From: JADLHS01 sp036274115
GTDB taxonomy: Bacteria; Verrucomicrobiota; Verrucomicrobiia; Limisphaerales; JADLHS01
Direction of reading: 5' to 3'
Length of the DNA stretch: 27,280 nt
NCBI GenBank assembly: GCA_036274115.1
Contig: DASUGI010000210.1
Coordinates: 1-27,280, forward strand
Of this stretch, positions 1 through 8,713 are shown piece after piece; position 1 is the first letter of the stretch, and every line of letters starts with the position of its first letter. The notes under the pieces were generated by a model that saw only the letters and a program-made list of their open reading frames with translations, was not told the DNA's origin and made no database searches. A program made the translations under genes and the position numbers.

Positions 1-92
1 GCAGCCGCGTTGCCGCTGGCGGCGATAACGGGCGACGCGATGCAGCATGACAGAAGGGCGATGCCTAATGTTTTCAGAAGGGCAGTTTTCAT
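1..92 (-). CDS. 5' end of an exported protein (partial)
   Basis: The ATG at 92-90 opens a frame that runs off the left edge of the window. The visible 30 residues are a classical signal peptide: MKTA start, a hydrophobic run (LLKTLGIALLSCCIA), then an Ala-rich region with a plausible signal peptidase I site around VIAA-S. A lipobox reading (LLSC) is possible but would leave a very short h-region. Nothing of the mature protein is visible, so no function can be assigned. It lies 98 bp downstream of the sensor kinase gene on the same strand. No strong Shine-Dalgarno sequence is seen. Confidence 0.6.
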   Translation of the reverse strand, partial: MKTALLKTLGIALLSCCIASPVIAASGNAA

Positions 93-190
93 ATTTTGAA
101 GGGGCTGTTGAAACGGGCGACACGAGCCAAGCAGCCTGGAGCCGGTACTGCAAGGCAAATTGTGAAGAAAAGTTGCCGCTGCGGAGCGGC

Positions 191-1801
191 CTAGGGTGAG
201 TTCGAACAAAGTCGCCGCACCAGGCCGATCAAAGCCTCGACTTGAAATGGCTTTCGAATGAAAGCGGTGAATCCGGCTTGCGCGAGATCGGGACTCAGGT
301 TTTCGACGTCGAAGCCACTGGTCAGAACGGCCTTGAGCGAGGGATCGAGTCGCCGCAATTCAACCAGAGTTTTTGCTCCATCCAGTTTCGGCATGGTGAG
401 GTCCAGCATCACAAAAGTGATGTCGCGGGCGTGTTCGCGAAAACAAGTGATGGCCGCTTCACCATCCACCGCCGTCAGCACTCGCAACCCCATTCGCTTG
501 AGGACTTGTTCGATCAAGAGGCGGATGGGCGCTTCGTCGTCAACCACCAGGACGGTGCCGGTGAGCGTCGAGGTTTCGGGTTTTTCGCTGACCGTTGGGG
601 GAGTGAGCGGTCGGGCGGTCGCTGTGGCTGGTTTGTAATCTTTGGCGGGGAACAAGACGGAAATGACGGTGCCGCGCCCGGGTTGGCTGGACACCAGAAT
701 TCCTGCGCCGTGACCGCGAACAATGCCAAGCACCGCGGACATCCCCAGCCCGCGGCCAACGAACTTGGTGGTGAAAAACGGATCAAACAGTTGCCGCTGC
801 CCGGCTTCATCCATGCCGCAACCGGTATCACGAACTTCGAGCACCACGTAAGGGCCTGGTTGGAGCGGTTGCGCGCAGCGGCTTTGCGCCAGTACTTCGG
901 CGCCGCACTCCCGAACGCGGGTAGTGATGGTGATCACGCCCGGCTTTTCGTTCAAAGCATCAGAGGCATTCGTGACGAGGTTCATTACGACCTGCTGAAT
1001 CTGGGGAGCGTCCCCGACGATGAAGGGGAGTTCCGAGGCGAGATTAAGACGCAGGCTCGCCTTCTTGGAGATTGAAGCGTTGAGCAATTCCGCGGTTTCT
1101 CCGAGAAGATTGCTGAGGTCCAGGTCCGCCATCACGAACCGGCCCCGGCCGGAAAAGGCGAGCACCTGCCTGGTGAGGTCCGCGGCGCGATGAACGGCGG
1201 CGTTGGCGGCGTTGAGGTGAGTTTGTACTGGCGATTGCAGATCGAGATCCATCATGGCCAGTTCGAGATTGCCACCGATGGCGGCGAGGAAGTTGTTAAA
1301 ATCGTGGGCGATGCCGCCGGCCAGAACGCCGAGACTCTTGAGCTTGTCCGCGTGCAACAATTGGCGTTCGAGTTCCAGTTTGGCGTGTTCGGCGCGGACT
1401 CGCTCGGTGATGTCATTGGCGAGGGCGAGAATGCCTCGGGAACCATCGGGCAGAGTGATTGCCGTTTCGCGCAGATCGTAGTGCCGCACGCTGCCGTCTT
1501 TCTGCACATTCGAGACTTGATGTTCCAGAATTTCGCCCGCCGCCAAACGGGCAAGATGCTGCTCGATGACTTCGATGGGATGCTGGCTGAACCGGCTCAC
1601 GTGCCCGCCCCGTAACTCGCCGCGCGTGTAACCGATTTGCCGGCAGAACGCCGGATTGGCATCGAGCACAAAGCCGCGGGTATCCATCAACAAGACGCTG
1701 CCGGGCATCAGCTCGAACAGGCATTGATACAACGACTCACTTTCCGACAAAGCGCGAGCCGTGGCGGTTGTTAATGGTCGATGGGTCTTCAAGGTCGCCA
1801 C
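191..1801 (-). CDS. PAS-domain hybrid histidine kinase with C-terminal receiver
   Basis: A 536-residue cytoplasmic hybrid sensor kinase with no transmembrane segment. Domains in order: PAS at about 20-135 ending in the usual DITER linker; HisKA with the phospho-acceptor His166 in GGIAHDFNN; HATPase with the N-box at 271-282 (VVMNLVTNASDA), DTGCGM at 325-330 and a FDPFFTTK/GLGM G-box region; receiver at about 414-532 with acidic pair D421-D422, phospho-acceptor D467, T494/S495 and K517. This is the NtrB-like HDFNN class of hybrid kinases. The start is GTG at 1801, five nucleotides after the glnS stop, so it is probably read from the same transcript. No partner regulator with an output domain is encoded here, so the signal and target are unknown. 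An alternative start upstream inside glnS cannot be excluded. Confidence 0.93.
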   Translation of the reverse strand: MATLKTHRPLTTATARALSESESLYQCLFELMPGSVLLMDTRGFVLDANPAFCRQIGYTRGELRGGHVSRFSQHPIEVIEQHLARLAAGEILEHQVSNVQKDGSVRHYDLRETAITLPDGSRGILALANDITERVRAEHAKLELERQLLHADKLKSLGVLAGGIAHDFNNFLAAIGGNLELAMMDLDLQSPVQTHLNAANAAVHRAADLTRQVLAFSGRGRFVMADLDLSNLLGETAELLNASISKKASLRLNLASELPFIVGDAPQIQQVVMNLVTNASDALNEKPGVITITTRVRECGAEVLAQSRCAQPLQPGPYVVLEVRDTGCGMDEAGQRQLFDPFFTTKFVGRGLGMSAVLGIVRGHGAGILVSSQPGRGTVISVLFPAKDYKPATATARPLTPPTVSEKPETSTLTGTVLVVDDEAPIRLLIEQVLKRMGLRVLTAVDGEAAITCFREHARDITFVMLDLTMPKLDGAKTLVELRRLDPSLKAVLTSGFDVENLSPDLAQAGFTAFIRKPFQVEALIGLVRRLCSNSP

Positions 1802-1806
1802 GAGTT

Positions 1807-3612
1807 TCAGCGCTTTTGCGCTTCTTTTGCCCAGGCATCCTTCAACGTGATGGTGCGGTTAAAGACGAGGCGTTCGGGCTTGCTGTCCTTATCCAGCGTG
1901 AAATAAGCAAGCCGCTCAAATTGATAACGGTGTTCAGCCCGGGCATCCTGGAGCGACGGTTCGCCTTTCGCCGTGACAACTTCCAGCGAGCGCGGGTTGA
2001 GATGCTGCTTGAAATCGCCATCGGCATCCGGTTCTGGCGACGTGAACAGTCGATCGTAAAGACGCGCTTCGACGTCCACGGCATGCCGGGCACTCACCCA
2101 ATGGATCGTCCCTTTGACCTTGCGTGCTGCGGTGGGCCCACCGGTCTTGCTGTCGAGATCGGCCGTGCAACGTAGTTCGGTGATAGTGCCGGCCGCATCC
2201 TTGATCACTTCGTCACATTTGATGATGTAAGCGTATTTCAGTCGCACCTCGCCGCCGGGTTTGAGACGAAAATATTTGGGCGGCGGCACTTCCATGAAGT
2301 CGTCCTGTTCAATGTAGAGTTCCCGGCTGAAAGGGATCTTTCGTTTGCCGGCGGTTTCGTCTTCGGGATTGTTTATTGCTTCGAGTTCCTCGGTGTGATC
2401 TTCGGGAAGATTGGTGATCACCACTTTGATGGGCCGCAGCACCGCCAGACGACGCAGGGCGCGCTGGTTCAAATCTTCGCGGATGGCGTGTTCGTAAACG
2501 GCGATGTCGGTCACGCTGATGTATTTCGTCACCCCGACGCCAATGGCAAAATTGCGCAAGGCTTCGGCGGTCACGCCGCGGCGGCGAATGCCTGAAATCG
2601 TCGGCATGCGCGGGTCGTCCCAGCCCGTCACAATTTTGTCATTTACCAGCGAGATGAGCTTGCGCTTGGAAACGATCATGTAGCTGGGGATCAGCTTGGC
2701 GAACTCGTATTGATGCGGCAGGGGGCGCGGTAAATCGAGGCTTTCCAGAATCCAGTCATACAGCGGACGGTGCACTTCAAACTCCAGCGTGCAAATGCTG
2801 TGCGTGATGCCTTCAATGTAGTCGCTCAAGCAGTGCGCGAAATCGTACATGGGATAGATGCACCACTTATTGCCGGTGTGATGATGCTCGGCGTGGCGAA
2901 TGCGATAGAGCAGGGCATCGCGCAACCAGATATTGGGCGACGCCATGTCGATTTTCGAACGTAACGTGCGGGCGCCGTCCGGGAACTCGCCATTCTTCAT
3001 GCGCGCGAACAGGTCGAGGTTCTCCTCGACGCTGCGATTGCGCCAGGGGGAGTCTTTGCCGGGGCGGTCGGGCGCGCCGCGATATCGGTCCGTGTCCTCG
3101 GGGGAAAGGTCGCAGACGTAGGCCTTGCCTTTTTTGATGAGCTGAATGGCGTATTCGTAAAGCTGATCGAAGTAATCGCTCGCGTAAAACGGTTCGGTGT
3201 CTTGCGATTTCCCGGCAGGCGCAATGCAAAAGTCCGGCTTGCCGTCGCTCGTGGTTGCTTCAGGCGTCTTGCCCTTTGGCTTTAATCCGAGTTTGTCCTC
3301 CGCCCAGCCGCGGATCAGCCAGTTCACATCCTCCTGGATGGATTCCACGTATTCGATTTCTTCCTTGGTGGGATTGGTGTCGTCCATGCGGAGGTTGCAG
3401 GTGCCGCCGAACTCGCGGGCGATTCCGAAGTTCAGGCAAATGCTCTTGGCATGACCGATGTGCAGGTAACCATTGGGTTCGGGAGGAAAGCGCGTATGAA
3501 TGCGAGGGTATCTGCCCTCGGCAACGTGTTGGGCAACGATGTCGCGAATGAAATCAGACGGGGCCGGGGCAGTGGGCGGTGTTTCTTTGGCTTCCAAACT
3601 CATAAGTCGCAT
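1807..3612 (-). CDS. glnS: Glutaminyl-tRNA synthetase
   Basis: A class I aminoacyl-tRNA synthetase charging tRNA-Gln with glutamine. The 601-residue product follows Escherichia coli GlnRS closely: PPEPNGYLHIGHAKS with HIGH at 51-54, the MDDTNP block, YASDYFDQL, TGNKWCIYPMYDF, the KMSKS-equivalent VSKRK at 314-318, WDDPRMPTISG, and a C-terminal anticodon-binding beta-barrel region ending in VFNRTITLKDAWAK. It is about 45 residues longer than the E. coli enzyme. Most of the excess is a hydrophilic insertion at about 104-140, just before YASDYFDQL. The start could be ATG at 3612 or the in-frame ATG at 3603 (MSLEAKE); neither has a clear Shine-Dalgarno. The hybrid kinase gene follows after 5 nt. 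Presence of GlnRS implies direct tRNA-Gln charging rather than sole reliance on GatCAB. Confidence 0.97.
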   Translation of the reverse strand: MRLMSLEAKETPPTAPAPSDFIRDIVAQHVAEGRYPRIHTRFPPEPNGYLHIGHAKSICLNFGIAREFGGTCNLRMDDTNPTKEEIEYVESIQEDVNWLIRGWAEDKLGLKPKGKTPEATTSDGKPDFCIAPAGKSQDTEPFYASDYFDQLYEYAIQLIKKGKAYVCDLSPEDTDRYRGAPDRPGKDSPWRNRSVEENLDLFARMKNGEFPDGARTLRSKIDMASPNIWLRDALLYRIRHAEHHHTGNKWCIYPMYDFAHCLSDYIEGITHSICTLEFEVHRPLYDWILESLDLPRPLPHQYEFAKLIPSYMIVSKRKLISLVNDKIVTGWDDPRMPTISGIRRRGVTAEALRNFAIGVGVTKYISVTDIAVYEHAIREDLNQRALRRLAVLRPIKVVITNLPEDHTEELEAINNPEDETAGKRKIPFSRELYIEQDDFMEVPPPKYFRLKPGGEVRLKYAYIIKCDEVIKDAAGTITELRCTADLDSKTGGPTAARKVKGTIHWVSARHAVDVEARLYDRLFTSPEPDADGDFKQHLNPRSLEVVTAKGEPSLQDARAEHRYQFERLAYFTLDKDSKPERLVFNRTITLKDAWAKEAQKR

Positions 3613-3667
3613 TCAGGCTAACAAACCCTCAGGCCGATGTCCAAAGCTCTCGCGGCGGGAATGAGAA

Positions 3668-3695
3668 CGCCTCCCGGCGGTGCGGCCGAGAGGCG
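3668..3695 (-). terminator. Terminator-like hairpin after the HAF-repeat gene
   Basis: Read on the minus strand, an 11-bp stem (CGCCTCTCGGC pairing with GCCGGGAGGCG, one T-G pair) closes a 6-nt loop CGCACC and is followed by TTCTCATT. It lies about 30 bp past the stop of the HAF-repeat gene and before glnS. The T-tract is imperfect, so this could be a processing or pausing hairpin rather than a true intrinsic terminator. Confidence 0.5.
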
Positions 3696-3723
3696 AACCC
3701 TGATGGTGCTGGTGGCAGGTTGA

Positions 3724-6021
3724 TTAACGATTTCGCTTGGCGTTGGTCGCGGCGCGGTCAATGGTTTTCCGCACTTCGACCGGGACGGAACTGGTCGTCA
3801 CATTGCCGGAGCTGTCTTTGCATTCCACGACGATCGTGTAGGTGCGCCCGTTGCCGTTGGATTTTCTGGCGGCAATCAGCTTAACAGTCAGATTGCCTTG
3901 AATCTCGATATCGCCGGGGTCGGTGCGCTCGTTGCACAGAACTTGAACGATTTTCGTGGCAGGTGCGGGATCGCAATTGTCGGTGGCAACTACCGAAACG
4001 TTTACGGTCACTTTGCTGTTGTCCGGAGGAGACAATACGCTCGGGGTGGCGGCAAGGGATTGGATCGTCGGAGCGGTGCTATCAACGATCATGAGGGTAA
4101 CGTGTTTCGAAGTGCTGTTTCCCGCGGCGTCTGCGACGGTCACAGTCACCAGATGTTCACCCTTGGGAAGCAACGTGCCCGCCGCAGGGCTTTGAACAAC
4201 TGCTAGCGCTTCCGCCGGCGTGCAATTGTCCTCGACGACGAGCAAGTCTTTCAAGCTCGGCACTTCGGCCTGGCAGTTGTCGCCCGTGGCACTGGTGACG
4301 GAAGCTGGAGAGCTGACAATTGTCGGCGGCACCGTGTCTCCTCCAAGGATCGTTGAGCTGCAACTCGAACTGTTTCCGGCCGCGTCGGTCACGGTCACAG
4401 TGATTTCGTATTGTCCGGAGCCGATGACCGTGCCGGCGGCGGGACTTTGCGTCACAACAAGGTCTGTTGCCGGAGTGCAGTTGTCGCTCACGATCACCAA
4501 TGGTCGCACGTCTGGAACAATCGTCTCACAGTTTCCAGCGCCAGCACCCGTGACGGTGCCGGGACAGGAAATCGTCGGGGCCGTGGTGTCAGCGACCACC
4601 TCTACCGTCACGGTGTCCAGGGCTGAATCGCCGCAGGGATCGCTCACCCTGAGGGTTATGGTGTGGCTGCCCGTCCCGAGAAGAGTCGTGATGGTGGAGT
4701 TGGTGCCGAGCACGACGTTGCCTTCGCTCCATTCAAAGCTGAGGGCATCACCGTCGGGATCACTGGACAGGTTGCCGTTCAAAGTTACCTGTCCGGTGCA
4801 CTCAACCCGCTGGTCGTCGCCCGCATTTGCGACGGGTGGATTGTTGGCGCTGTCGCTGCCAAGATCGAGAATGAACCATTGAGAGGCGCCATTTACGGTG
4901 CCTTGGCCCACGATGCGACCTGCATTGTTGATCAAGTAGGCACTGCTCAGTTGCCAGCCTGAGCCCGCAGGCAGGAGCGTGTTCAGATCGACCATGTTCC
5001 CATTCTGCCAAAGGAAAGCGTGCATGGTGAAGTTCGCGGTTTGGGCTTCACCCACGACTTGCCCGACGTCGTTGATCGCCCGTGGCGCACTGTAAGTTCC
5101 GCCCAGGGTGCCGAGGTTTGTCATGGCGCCCGAGCTGTAAATGAAACCGTTGACCTGCGCGTCGTTCGTTGTTGCCGAAGTGCCGATAACCTGGCCGGCA
5201 TTGTTGATGGCGTAGGCGCTGGACCAGCTGCCACCCAGCGTGCCGACATCAACCATTGTGCTGGCTGAATAGATAAACCCACGCGTTTCTCCGGTAGGGA
5301 TGGCCGAATCGCCGACAACCGTTCCCTGGTCGTTCAAGGCATACGCCACACTGAAGCCGCCGCCGAGGGATGTGAGGTCGATTATGGTTCCGTTCCGGTA
5401 GAGAAAGCCGTGCAACTCACCGAAGGCAGTCAGGGAACTGCCGATGACGTCGCCGCCTTGGTTGATGGCCATGGCCGTGCTGTATTCGCCGCCAAGGTGG
5501 CCAAGGCTGGTCATCGTTCCACCCTGGTAAATAAAGGCCTCGAGCGTTGGATTGTTTAGAAGCTCCGAGTGACCGGCGATTTGTCCGGCGTCGTTGATGG
5601 CAACCGCGGTACTGTAGGCGCCCCCGAGTGTGCCGAGATTCACTATGGCGGAGCCGTCATGCAGGAACGCATTAATGATGAAATCGTCGACCAGACTTGA
5701 TTCGCCCACCACCTGGCCCAGGTTATTCAAACCAAATTCCTGGCTGGTGGAGCCACCCAGGGTTCCAAGGTCCTGGATGCCACTTGAATCAAATCGGAAC
5801 GCGTGTCCTTCCAGATCACCGGGCACGTAGGAAAAACCGGCGACCTGGCCGTTTGCGTTGAGAGCAGATACGCGGTAAAAGCTGCCACCCAGGCTGGGGA
5901 CAGCTGTGATGGTGGTTGCTCCCGTTCCACAGGAGGCCCAACTATCAATTCCTGGCAGGAGTAACAGACCTGCACTAAGGCTGACGACACTTCGGGGGGG
6001 AAACGAGCGGTGAGTCTTCAT
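3724..6021 (-). CDS. Secreted HAF-repeat protein with PKD/HYR-like domains
   Basis: A 765-residue exported protein counted from the ATG at 6021, chosen because it begins a signal peptide (MKTHRSF, hydrophobic LSAGLLLLPG, site near SWAS-C). Residues about 38-388 contain eight tandem repeats of roughly 40-48 residues with the pattern LGTLGG-x-YS-x-A-x-AIN-x-x-GQVVG...HAF(L/I)(Y/W). This matches the extracellular HAF-repeat family, which I expect to fold as a beta-propeller-like structure. A PKD-like module follows at about 395-480 (DPDGDALSFEWSEG), then two HYR-like modules recognisable by DNCTP and VTVTVxDAAGNS, and a final Ig-like module. The C-terminus is basic (AATNAKRNR) with no PEP-CTERM, LPXTG or type IX sorting signal visible. 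Function is probably surface adhesion or matrix, but no enzyme motif is present. Confidence 0.85.
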   Translation of the reverse strand: MKTHRSFPPRSVVSLSAGLLLLPGIDSWASCGTGATTITAVPSLGGSFYRVSALNANGQVAGFSYVPGDLEGHAFRFDSSGIQDLGTLGGSTSQEFGLNNLGQVVGESSLVDDFIINAFLHDGSAIVNLGTLGGAYSTAVAINDAGQIAGHSELLNNPTLEAFIYQGGTMTSLGHLGGEYSTAMAINQGGDVIGSSLTAFGELHGFLYRNGTIIDLTSLGGGFSVAYALNDQGTVVGDSAIPTGETRGFIYSASTMVDVGTLGGSWSSAYAINNAGQVIGTSATTNDAQVNGFIYSSGAMTNLGTLGGTYSAPRAINDVGQVVGEAQTANFTMHAFLWQNGNMVDLNTLLPAGSGWQLSSAYLINNAGRIVGQGTVNGASQWFILDLGSDSANNPPVANAGDDQRVECTGQVTLNGNLSSDPDGDALSFEWSEGNVVLGTNSTITTLLGTGSHTITLRVSDPCGDSALDTVTVEVVADTTAPTISCPGTVTGAGAGNCETIVPDVRPLVIVSDNCTPATDLVVTQSPAAGTVIGSGQYEITVTVTDAAGNSSSCSSTILGGDTVPPTIVSSPASVTSATGDNCQAEVPSLKDLLVVEDNCTPAEALAVVQSPAAGTLLPKGEHLVTVTVADAAGNSTSKHVTLMIVDSTAPTIQSLAATPSVLSPPDNSKVTVNVSVVATDNCDPAPATKIVQVLCNERTDPGDIEIQGNLTVKLIAARKSNGNGRTYTIVVECKDSSGNVTTSSVPVEVRKTIDRAATNAKRNR

Positions 6022-6250
6022 ACGTCTTACATCATTGTCGCGTGTCCTTGGGACGCGCGTTTTTCTGGAATGTTGGATTAGCAGGCCGCAGGCCAGCTTT
6101 GGGACGGGCATTTACGCGGCTTTGGACAGGCGATTGCGTCGATGCAAAGCTCTATTGCCAATTTGTGGGCACCACCGGCATCGTTTGGGGCACAACCATC
6201 ATTCTTCTAGATGCCGTCCCGGAACTTTTCTATCCTTTCAGGCAATTCGC
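6022..6250. other. Divergent intergenic region
   Basis: This 229-bp stretch separates the HAF-repeat gene (minus) from the DUF4861-like gene (plus) and must hold both promoters. I see no convincing -35/-10 pair or operator palindrome. Both strands are open for part of it, but neither extension looks protein-like (Arg/His-rich on the plus strand), so the signal-peptide starts on either side are preferred. Confidence 0.5.
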
Positions 6251-7429
6251 ATGAAAACCAACAATTGCTCCCTCATTTTCTGCGGCGTGCTGGCGCTGCC
6301 CGTGATCGCCCAGGCTGCGCCCCTGACTGTCACTGCGGTAAACAAGCTGAACTTGGCCCGCGCCAGTCAGACGATTGAACTGACGGGTGAACAGCTTGGG
6401 CCGCTCGGAGCGCGGGATCTCAATACCGTTCATGTCAAGGACGCGTCCGGAAAGGAGTTACTGGTGCAGGCACTGGATACGGACGGCGACACCTATCGGC
6501 GGCCCGACCGCGTCATCTTCCAGGCCGACTTCGCACCAAATGAAAGCAAGACGTTCACCGTGACCGCAGGCGCCAAGCAGGTCTACTCCAAGGATCAATA
6601 CAAAGCCTTTGGCCGGTTCAATCGTGAACGGTTTGACGACTTCGTTTGGGAGAACGATCGCATCGCGCACCGCACTTACGGCAAGGCCCTGGAGACCTGG
6701 GAAGGCGAGCCGCTCTCGAGCAGCACCATCGACATCTGGTCCAAACGCACGCCGCGCATGGTCGTGAACGATTGGTACCTTACCGACGACTATCACACGG
6801 ACCACGGCGACGGCGCGGACTTTTATTCCGCAGGATTGTCGCGCGGCTGCGGTGGGAATGGGCTTTGGGCGGCCGATCGGCTTTGGACCTCTCGCAATTT
6901 CGTCAACTCGCGCGTGCTTGCCAACGGCCCCATCCGCGTGATGTTCGAGTTGGAATACGCGCCCTTTGACGTAAACGGTATCAGCGTGAGTGAAGTGAAA
7001 CGGATTTCGCTCGATGCCGGTTCGCAATTGGACCGGTTTCAAAGCACCTATAAGCAGTTCACCCGTCCCGGCCAGTCGCAGAAACTCACGATGGGTGTGG
7101 GCCTCAAAAAGGTGGCTGGTGAAAAGGTGGATGCTGGCGCCGCGCACGGCTGGCTTGCCAAATGGGAGAAGGTGGAAAAGAACGCCGGCGAGCAAGGATT
7201 GGCAGTTATCGTTGATCCCAGGTCCTTCGAGAAACAAACCGATGACAAGTTGAATCAACTGATGCTGGCGCAAGTTCCCGACAATGGCGTCGCCGCCTAT
7301 TGGGCGGGTTTCTGCTGGGACAAGGCCGGCCAAATCACCACTGCCGACGCCTGGAAGAAATACGTGGATGAGTTTGCCCAAGGTCTGCAGTCACCGATCC
7401 AGGTGACCGTGGCGGAAGCCAGGCAGTGA
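6251..7429 (+). CDS. DUF4861-like exported protein
   Basis: A 392-residue exported protein. The start at 6251 is chosen because it begins a typical signal peptide (MKTNNCSLIFCGVLALPVIAQA-A); an upstream extension to 6035 is low-complexity and unconvincing. The mature part has an N-terminal beta-rich region (LDTDGDTYRRPDRVIFQADFAP), then FGRFNRERFDDFVWENDRIAHRTYG, YHTDHGDGADFYSAG, SRGCGGNGLW and RVLANGPIRVMFELEY. I recognise this set as the DUF4861 family, often found near polysaccharide-degradation genes in Bacteroidota and Verrucomicrobiota. The biochemical role is not established; a carbohydrate-related function is inference from that association. The gene stands alone on the plus strand, with no sugar-degrading enzyme in the window. 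Confidence 0.75.
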   Translation: MKTNNCSLIFCGVLALPVIAQAAPLTVTAVNKLNLARASQTIELTGEQLGPLGARDLNTVHVKDASGKELLVQALDTDGDTYRRPDRVIFQADFAPNESKTFTVTAGAKQVYSKDQYKAFGRFNRERFDDFVWENDRIAHRTYGKALETWEGEPLSSSTIDIWSKRTPRMVVNDWYLTDDYHTDHGDGADFYSAGLSRGCGGNGLWAADRLWTSRNFVNSRVLANGPIRVMFELEYAPFDVNGISVSEVKRISLDAGSQLDRFQSTYKQFTRPGQSQKLTMGVGLKKVAGEKVDAGAAHGWLAKWEKVEKNAGEQGLAVIVDPRSFEKQTDDKLNQLMLAQVPDNGVAAYWAGFCWDKAGQITTADAWKKYVDEFAQGLQSPIQVTVAEARQ

Positions 7430-7538
7430 GCATGCCGGACGGTTCGTCCGATGGCTTTGACTCGCGCTGATCTTTCTCCAAGCCGGGCTGATTCACGCAA
7501 CGCGGCAATGTGAGGCAAACTTGAACTGATTCGCTTGG

Positions 7539-8057
7539 TCAGCGCCCGGGACTGCTCATTCGCATGCGGCGAACGGGCTGCGGCGTTCTCGTGCGAATGG
7601 GAACTCGTCGCATTTCACTTTGACTTTGCTTGATGGGAATAGCCGCTCCACGCTCGCGGATGGTGTCTTTGCCGGTTGACTCGCCGGCCAACCACTCCAT
7701 CGCCTCATCATATTCGCTGAAGGCGTGAACTTGTAATCCCCGCATGCGACCAATGAATGCGAAACTGCGAATGCCGCCATGCACATCATGACGGTAAACA
7801 ATCGCCAGCCTCTGCTTGCGGGAAAAGCCACCGTCCCGAAAGGCTCCGACAAGGGCGGCGAGTTCTTCGGTGTTAAAATGCGGCTTGGCCTGGAGGGGCA
7901 GGGGACGCAGATCCATCAGCGCGCAATCCAATCCTCGCTTGCGACAGGCCATTGCCAGCGTTCGAAGCGCTTCCTTGCTCGCCGCGAGGTCCAGATACTT
8001 GTCCGCGTTGAGCCGGATGAATTCACTGGCCCGGATGACTTGAAGTTCTACTGACAT
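7539..8057 (-). CDS. Hypothetical protein, SpoIIAA/STAS-like fold possible
   Basis: A 172-residue cytoplasmic protein with no signal peptide. The start at 8057 is supported by GGAG six nucleotides upstream. Residues 1-120 alternate predicted helix and strand (ALRTLAMACRKRGLDCALMDLR, then ELAALVGAFRDGGFSRKQRLAIVYR, then RSFAFIGRMRGLQVHAF-EYDEAMEWLAG). This resembles small STAS/SpoIIAA-type proteins that occur repeatedly in Verrucomicrobiota; the assignment is tentative. The C-terminal 50 residues are basic and probably disordered (many Arg, Pro and Ser). It lies 37 bp upstream of the HAD remnant on the same strand. No catalytic motif is recognisable. Confidence 0.7.
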   Translation of the reverse strand: MSVELQVIRASEFIRLNADKYLDLAASKEALRTLAMACRKRGLDCALMDLRPLPLQAKPHFNTEELAALVGAFRDGGFSRKQRLAIVYRHDVHGGIRSFAFIGRMRGLQVHAFSEYDEAMEWLAGESTGKDTIRERGAAIPIKQSQSEMRRVPIRTRTPQPVRRMRMSSPGR

Positions 8058-8094
8058 AGCTGGCTCCGTTCACTCCTTGTTGCTTCAGTTCAGT

Positions 8095-8535
8095 TCATTT
8101 TGGGAAAATGGCTTTCCAATCACCCTTCATGCTCACCACTGTCCAGCCCTTCGCGATGGCTTCGTCCCATGCCTTGTTGAGCGTACCGATGTGCGACTTG
8201 CGGTCGTAGGCCCATTCGCGTTCCGCATCATCATGATGAACAAGCAACGCAAAGCGCGCCCCGCTGCCGGCAGTGGTCCATTGAAGTATTTGCAGATCGC
8301 CATCCGAGTTGCCGAACGCAGCGATGGGCCGTCGCCCGATGTGTTGCTGGATACCGACGGGCTTTCCTGCTTTGTCGTCAACCAAGTTGATCTCCGGCAG
8401 TTTCAGTAAGACGAATTGGCCATCGCGCATCTCGAACCTGAGTTTGCCGCTGCTGCCTACAACTTGTTCGGGCGGGATGCCATAAACTTTTTCGGTCCAC
8501 GGTCGCATGAAGTGGTTGCAGAGTTGTTTTTTCAT
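8095..8535 (-). pseudogene. 5'-truncated HAD-family phosphatase remnant
   Basis: The 146 encoded residues correspond to the C-terminal half of a haloacid dehalogenase-like phosphatase. From FMRPWTEKVYGIPPEQVVGSSG onward it has family-typical sequence including IGRRPIAAFGNSDGD (the motif IV region), FALLVHHDDAEREWAYDR and a WKAIFPK end. Intact members, as I remember them, are about 300 residues or more and start with the nucleophile motif DNDGTLW, which is absent here. The match begins abruptly at about position 8508; sequence upstream has no HAD coding in any frame I examined. The remaining frame has an ATG at 8535 and could be translated, but without the nucleophile Asp it cannot be a phosphatase. 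The call is a decayed fragment left by deletion or rearrangement. Confidence 0.78.
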
Positions 8536-8713
8536 GTTCGAGGTTGTCTTGGGACAGCAGGTACGAACTTTCCGAGCTGCCTGATGCGAGCACAGCCGAC
8601 TTGAAGCTCGGAGGGTTGCTTCATGGCGGAGAGGGCGGATGGTGTTTGTGAGCGAAAAACACCTACCTCAAAACCGCTTGTAGTTCAAACAATTTAAACT
8701 GAACCCAGGAGAT
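8536..8713. other. Gap between HAD remnant and lipase-like gene
   Basis: I see no gene, tRNA or repeat in these 178 bp. It covers the position where the missing 5' half of the HAD gene would have been, so it probably marks the deletion scar. A short AT-rich patch (caatttaaactg) sits near 8690 just past the lipase stop. Confidence 0.4.

Noticed and set aside
242..1075. Plus-strand 277-codon frame opposite the hybrid kinase
   Set aside because: It lies wholly antisense to a gene with clear HisKA/HATPase/receiver motifs and its translation resembles no protein family.
7440..7470. Small hairpin (cggac-ggttc-gtccg) after the DUF4861-like gene as terminator
   Set aside because: The stem is only five base pairs and no T-run follows.
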